DNA of 64,000 nt, from contig NC_092576.1 in the NCBI RefSeq assembly GCF_037975245.1, positions 15,315,611-15,379,610 of the forward strand, in the 5' to 3' direction. The DNA is from Apostichopus japonicus. Taxonomy: Eukaryota; Echinodermata; Holothuroidea; Aspidochirotida; Stichopodidae. The notes under the pieces were generated by a model. It had not been told where the DNA came from. It ran no database searches and was given only the letters and a program-made list of their open reading frames with translations. A program made the position numbers and the translations under genes. Positions 59,087-64,000 of the stretch are shown here, in pieces; position 1 is the stretch's first letter; every line of letters starts with the position of its first letter.

Positions 59087-61435
59087 ACCCTTTATCGGAA
59101 GAGTTCTCTTCGGTAATTTACATGTTAAGAAAACACACACAAAGTGTTGCAGACATGTATAATATGGACAAGGCCGTGTACATACTGTACAATCATTACT
59201 AACACAGTACAGTTGTACTCTGAACTGCATGCATGCTATAAAATTAATAGCTGCAATTCTATGAAAGAACTCCAAAGACTCCAATATGCCAGACTAAAAA
59301 GCCTGATACATTCCTTCCATTATGACTAACACTGCAGGAGTATAATTCTAAGAGCTAGGAAGAACTATTGCAACACAACTCACTGATCAAGAGATTTCAT
59401 TCATACCAAAATGATAATCAAAGAAATTGGTTGTGTGTGTGTTTGTAAAGCACTTAGGTCCACTGGGTATTCATGTATTCACCACAGAGCATTTAGCAAT
59501 GTGTCATACTAGATAACCACAACACAAAGGGTATACATGTCACACTCACATAGCATAGTATAACCACAATAGCCCCTAGAATAGATTAGCCTGCACACCT
59601 GGTCATGGTTTTAAGATATTTGTACAGTATGCTAGTGGTCTCAATAATGGAATGTAATGGAAAGGGGGGGGGGGGGTTTCGTCAAGGTCAATCATTTACA
59701 TTTCTGAGGCAAGACAGAAATAGAAGGATCAAAAACAAGCTAGAGGAATTTAATATTTCCCTTTTCCCTTACTAAAAGGATGGCTTCAGGTTACCTAAAT
59801 TGTATTTAATAGTAGGATGAGTATATAATAAACAGGAAACTTTACTACAGAGTTAAAGCTTGCAAAATCAAGTTTCTATACATGTACAGTATGTACACTA
59901 GTGTACATTATGACACGTACTGTATGTACATGGTACACACAATGAACAAATATTTAAAAATGTTATCAATTGTTCCCATTCTGCATTCATGCTAAGATAT
60001 GGGAATCCTGTTTGCCACCTGAGGTACCTCACGACCCTCCAAATACTTGCTGCTGTCAGTGTGGAGACTGCTAAAACATCTATAAGCCTACATGTCACAC
60101 GTTTTGGGTGGGGGAGGGGGTTGGGGAGGGGGGCCTCGCTCTGTGGATGTTTGTAATACTGTATAGTCACACCCTATTGAAGTTAACTGTTACATTAACC
60201 ACTAGTATCTAAGTTGACTAAAGTTGGCAACAATTTGTTTGTTAAGATTCATCATTCAATCCCACTGATGCCATATATTTTGTGTGTACAGAATGTTGAC
60301 TATACTTTGCTAAATACTGGGTCATGACATCCGGGAGGGGAGGGGGGGTGGCCTTTAGAATGCAAATGATTTTCACAGCACTTATATTTTACCTGAGAAT
60401 AGTGCGAGTAATTTTCGCACAACTGGGCGCTGATCTGACCATAGTCCCTCCTCCCCCTTTCCCTCCCACCCTGGCTCCCTCCCCTATATGCCACCATCTC
60501 AATCAGACTACAGTGTCAAGACTTCCCTCCACTCCATCCCCCTCCCCCTCCCTTCTCACCAATATGTTAATACTACTGCCTAACTGTGATCTAATTATAA
60601 GATTATAACCTATAACCATGCATACAAATAACAACCTCACTTTGCCTTTTAAAATATTTCTGCAAGACAACATTGGCAAATAATGTCCATCATCCCAATA
60701 TCCACGATTTAGCTTTTTGCGACTATATATATAGATATGGGAATTCTGCAGCCTTGCCTCTTAGAGACAGCCATCCCTATATTCCTAATAATCAGTTGAC
60801 TTTCTGTGTCTATGATAATACACTAGAGCCTTGCCCGATTGATTATACATCCAAAAATGATAGATTTCAATTTCACGAATCATCGCAGATTGCGTGGGGG
60901 GGGGTCTTTGATAGATATGCTCGACTCCTGCATGCAAGCACACTTAGTCCCCAAAGGACGTCGTCGAGCATATTGAAACCATATGTCCTTGTACGGCAGC
61001 ATATATATAACCGGCAGCAATATTTTTAACCGTCGGTCTACATGGAACATATTTTAGGAAATCTTGTTAGCAGACCGATCAAATCGTTTCTGGGAATTAA
61101 CAGCCGCACTTCCGGGTCTCCCTTCCTGTGGTAGCCAGCTTGAGATGTAAACAATTTTACAAACTGTTAATGGTTTCCTATATAAGTCGACAATCATTGT
61201 GGATGCCAATATATATACTGTATGTAAACTGTATATTATTTAACCATATTTTACCATATTTTAACTTTCATATTTTTTTTTTCGGTTTTATTCTTCGTAT
61301 ACATACATTGTCTTATGCGAGAATTATACAGATATATTTGCATAAATGGTGCAAGATGTCATATGATCTTGTAAGGCGATTGAACTGTTTGTCATTATTT
61401 TCTACAGGCCAATTGTGTAGCTGAATGTTCCAATA

Positions 61436-61467
<32 letters not shown>

Positions 61468-61510
61468 ACCGGTGCTTATATAGCGCAAAATCGCAGGGTT
61501 CAATGCGCTT
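61436..61510 (-). mobile_element. Retroelement 3' tail (minus strand)
   Basis: On the minus strand, TTAAGCGCATTGAACC is followed by GCGCTATATAAGCACCGG and an (AAT)n run. This is the same kind of tail as on the LINE copies at 55.6 and 63.8 kb, but from a different family. Only the tail is recognisable. Confidence 0.55.
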
Positions 61511-62963
61511 AACAAGAACATATAGAAAATAGTCAAAATACAATTGAAAACACTGTCTTATAATAACCATAGGTTGATACTGATGTAATACTAATAATAG
61601 TGATATTAATTGTGATACTGATGTGTACAAATTCAAGCTCATCTACTGTAGTTTGCCCCTCTCCCTTACCATCCCTCCCCCCCCCATACCATCCCATCCC
61701 TTCTGCAAATTTTCCCAAAAAATGACATCAAAAGCATATGGATCAATGATGTCATATTTAGACTTGCCCAAGTCTTCAACCCTGTTTGTATGCAGTTTAA
61801 AGACCGTTTCAAAACATGTAAAATCTTCATATATAATGGAATATGTAAGCTATTTGGAGAATTTTTTGGGTTCATTCTACCAATCTGTCCATTCCTACCT
61901 ACCGGTGCCTCTAGAAAGAATGCACTTTAACAATGCATCATATATACAAACCATACATCATGGCCTAAACAGATTAGAAGGTCTCTCCATAGTCGCATAT
62001 ATGGCCTATTGTTCCCATAGATCTGAAACTTTGGTCAAACTCTCTAAAACTATACAAATATTTACTAAAGCTAGACCTATATCCACAGTTTTAATCAGCT
62101 ATTGGACACGTTTCATTTCATTTACCTCTGAAATCCCTTGAGTACAGTATATATATAAACCTATTTGGGTCAAGTTGGTAATATTTACAATCCTATTTTT
62201 TTTTTTTTCTTTTTCTCAATTACTTCCACCAACTGTGGTTGAGTTTGTTTGTGCTGTTTAACTGTACAGAGTTACAATATATATGTACACACTTCAAAAC
62301 TCTTAATTTATTAATTGCCTTTCCATGTTATACTCAGTCTAACTTTGTTTCTTTAAATCTGTTTATCATGCATGCATAAATTAGCATATGATTAAACCTT
62401 GAGACCGAGTTTCATTCACTTCACTTCCGAACCAATCAAATTACTGAATAGTAAGCAACATTTTGAAAATATATTAATATATATTGATAGATAAATCAGC
62501 CTTTTTTGCAACCTTTCACATAATGTATGCGATTCATCTGAATCAAACTAATTAGGCAAAGTCAATGTGGTCTCTTCAATTAGCATAAAAACATTGAACT
62601 TTCAGTTGATTGCCATATGACTTGCAAGATGTGTAACTTTTCTTCTTCGTCATCAGATGGCAAACTCCCACTCGATACAAATCTTGCAAAAAATCAATGC
62701 AGATCCAGGAAAAAGGAACGGGAATTAATGAGTCACTCGCCACGGACCAGAAATGATGTATGCAAGAAAGATGTTATTTTGAAAATGATATGTAGAATAA
62801 CTAATAACAGTCTGTTAATTCCATTATAGAGATCCTGTAATGATATTGCCACGGATACCTGACATATTGTAGCCCATGCATATATATGGTAACTCCAATG
62901 CTACAATATGGCTGTGGTTAACTTTCTTCAGGACATGAATTTTAATATATCCTCAGAACTTAC

Positions 62964-63120
62964 CGGTTGTGGAAACTTACTCTCTTCGTAAAATTCAAAC
63001 AGGAAACGATCCTACTCGGAAAATAAACTCTAGAAACTGTGGGCGGTAGAATGAGGAGGAAGGTCATTGACCGGTCAGAGAGGGCAGGGACCGGTCAGAG
63101 AGGGCAGCACACAGTGTTCA
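62964..63120 (-). other. Possible first (untranslated) exon
   Basis: On the minus strand a strong donor, CAACCG|GTAAGTTC, lies at 62963, with a second possible one (AGA|GTAAGTTT) 17 bases upstream. The sequence before it is pyrimidine-rich and mildly GC-rich, like a leader. No start codon frame is supported, and the 5' end is arbitrary. Confidence 0.2.
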
Positions 63121-63350
63121 AAAAGGTTCAAAGGTCACCAATTCACTCTAGACATGGTAGAAGAGGGTGCTGAAGTTGTGAGGAGATGGGTAAGCTAGGA
63201 GCCAAGCATAAATACACATCTAAATTCGGAGACCTGTAAGTTAATTGCAGTTTATTTAATTTGGTACATGCACACGTACGTGTTCATTGTGGTCGTAGAT
63301 AATTGTGCATTCGTTCCTATAGAGTTTTACGGCAATAATCTGAGAGGGTC

Positions 63351-63370
63351 CCCCGGGGAAAACCCCGGGG
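63351..63370. repeat. GC palindrome CCCCGGGG-AAAA-CCCCGGGG
   Basis: Two self-complementary CCCCGGGG octamers are separated by AAAA. They stand out in AT-rich surroundings and can form nested hairpins. Confidence 0.8.
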
Positions 63371-63419
63371 CCATGAGACCTTGACCTTAGGGATTCACTT
63401 CAGAGGCTCTATGACCTCA

Positions 63420-63822
63420 TCTCAGCCAAACCTGATCACAAATGTGCTCATCATCTGGAACAGCCTGTGTACCTGTCACAACTTCTCTTGCCGTATATTC
63501 CAACTCGCACCCTTCGTTCCTCCAACAAACTGTACTTAACTGTTCCTAAACCACGCTTGAAGACCTATGGTTACAGAAGCTTTGAATACTCTGGCTCTTA
63601 TCTCTTGAAAAAGTTACCAGATCACATTCGAACATGCGCTAAACTTTCTACATTCAAAAGTTTACTTAAGACCCATCTTTTCACTTGTTCTTTTGTAAAT
63701 TAATTTGCTTTCTTTGGTAAAGCGCTTTGAGCAGTGCCTTTTGTCTACTGATGTGGCGCTATACAAGTCTCATTTATGATTATGATTATGATTATGATTA
63801 TGATTATTATTATTATTATTAA
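63420..63822 (+). mobile_element. LINE 3' end (CR1/L2-like) with intact ORF2 tail
   Basis: The frame ending at 63703 reads EPVYLSQLLLPY, TRTLRSSNKLYLTVPKPRLK, TYGYRSFEYSGSYLLKKLP, then FKSLLKTHLF. The series LRSS-x-VPKPRLKTYG-x-RSF, x-LP-x-IR, FKSLLKTHLF is the hallmark C-terminus of CR1/L2-type LINE ORF2 proteins downstream of the reverse transcriptase. The 3' end follows: AAAGCGCTTTGAGCAGTGCC, GCGCTATACAAGTC and a (GATTAT)n/(ATT)n tail. It is 5'-truncated, so the reverse transcriptase itself is missing and the copy is dead. Confidence 0.9.
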
Positions 63823-64000
63823 GCATTTAAGCTGAGTAATGAAGGGACTTTTAACCGTAGATTACTATCAGTACATTCAGCTCTGTGTAATGCAGACGTG
63901 TATCGCCTTCCAGTACTGAAGTGACTGCCACCATTTCTAGCTCATACAGTTTATTGGTGGATTTTGACCTCGATGCTTGTTTGTTCCTATTCACTCGATA

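Larger units (their letters stand above)
50115..64000. other. Upstream non-coding region of the giant exon
   Basis: No coding exon is supported. The region includes candidate untranslated exons at 56.3 and 63.0 kb, a MITE, a foldback element, an AGTACTGTAC array, two LINE 3' ends and a three-copy repeat at 57 kb. It also holds a 23-bp duplication at 58.88-58.93 kb (AGAATTCAGCTGTAAGTACC), a (TTAA)n stretch at 59.04-59.09 kb and a 20-bp duplication at 63.07-63.11 kb (ACCGGTCAGAGAGGGCAG). Plus-strand open frames at 60.7-61.0 and 61.6-62.1 kb lack any recognisable content. Confidence 0.5.

Noticed and set aside
60673-61029. Plus-strand 118-codon open frame
   Set aside because: Contains a poly-G run, and no motif or splice context is recognised. 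It is probably chance.
61623-62141. Plus-strand 172-codon open frame
   Set aside because: Starts in a C-rich simple tract and shows no conserved motif. It is probably chance in AT-rich DNA.

Overview
The window is eukaryotic and gene-poor. It is AT-rich, has large introns and carries many tandem and dispersed repeats. I see no prokaryotic gene arrangement, rRNA, tRNA gene or CRISPR. The family of the one recognisable gene (an EPLIN/LIMD2-type LIM protein) and the repeat types (CR1/L2-like LINE tails, a tRNA-derived SINE, TTAA-flanked MITEs) fit an animal, most likely a marine invertebrate deuterostome. An echinoderm such as a sea cucumber is my guess, not something the sequence proves.

All coding sequence I can support is on the minus strand, read from about 50 kb down to 3.7 kb. 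In transcription order it comprises: a giant exon (45228-50114, 1629 codons, acidic, with internal repeats); a possible alternative last exon (38731-38820); a glutamate-rich exon (37353-38100); a small possible first exon (30593-30641); an exon that can serve as cassette or start exon (21832-21984); a basic, Ser/Lys-rich exon (19096-19343); a possible first exon (15502-15558); and two short exons (4564-4700 and 3691-3809) that together encode one perfect LIM zinc-binding domain. Splice signals and reading phases agree at every proposed junction.

The most interesting result is that one LIM domain appears to be shared by nested transcripts. The most downstream start would give a protein of about 120 residues that is almost only a LIM domain, like vertebrate LIMD2. 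Upstream starts would add EPLIN-like disordered, basic and acidic segments. The giant exon is either the far N-terminus of the same gene or a separate gene that ends at 38731. The sequence allows both.

The rest is intron or intergenic DNA. The intron between 4.7 and 15.5 kb holds a SINE, an ATGAGTAC minisatellite, a roughly 220-bp tandem array with a duplicated 441-bp higher-order unit, and a 45/181-bp array. The 22-45 kb part holds two copies of a TTAA-flanked MITE, a LINE fragment, several 100-240-bp tandem repeats, a second ATGAGTAC minisatellite and a degenerate hammerhead-ribozyme-like motif. The 50-64 kb part has a third MITE copy, a foldback element, a self-complementary AGTACTGTAC array, two LINE 3' ends and possible untranslated first exons. 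No gene is supported on the plus strand.
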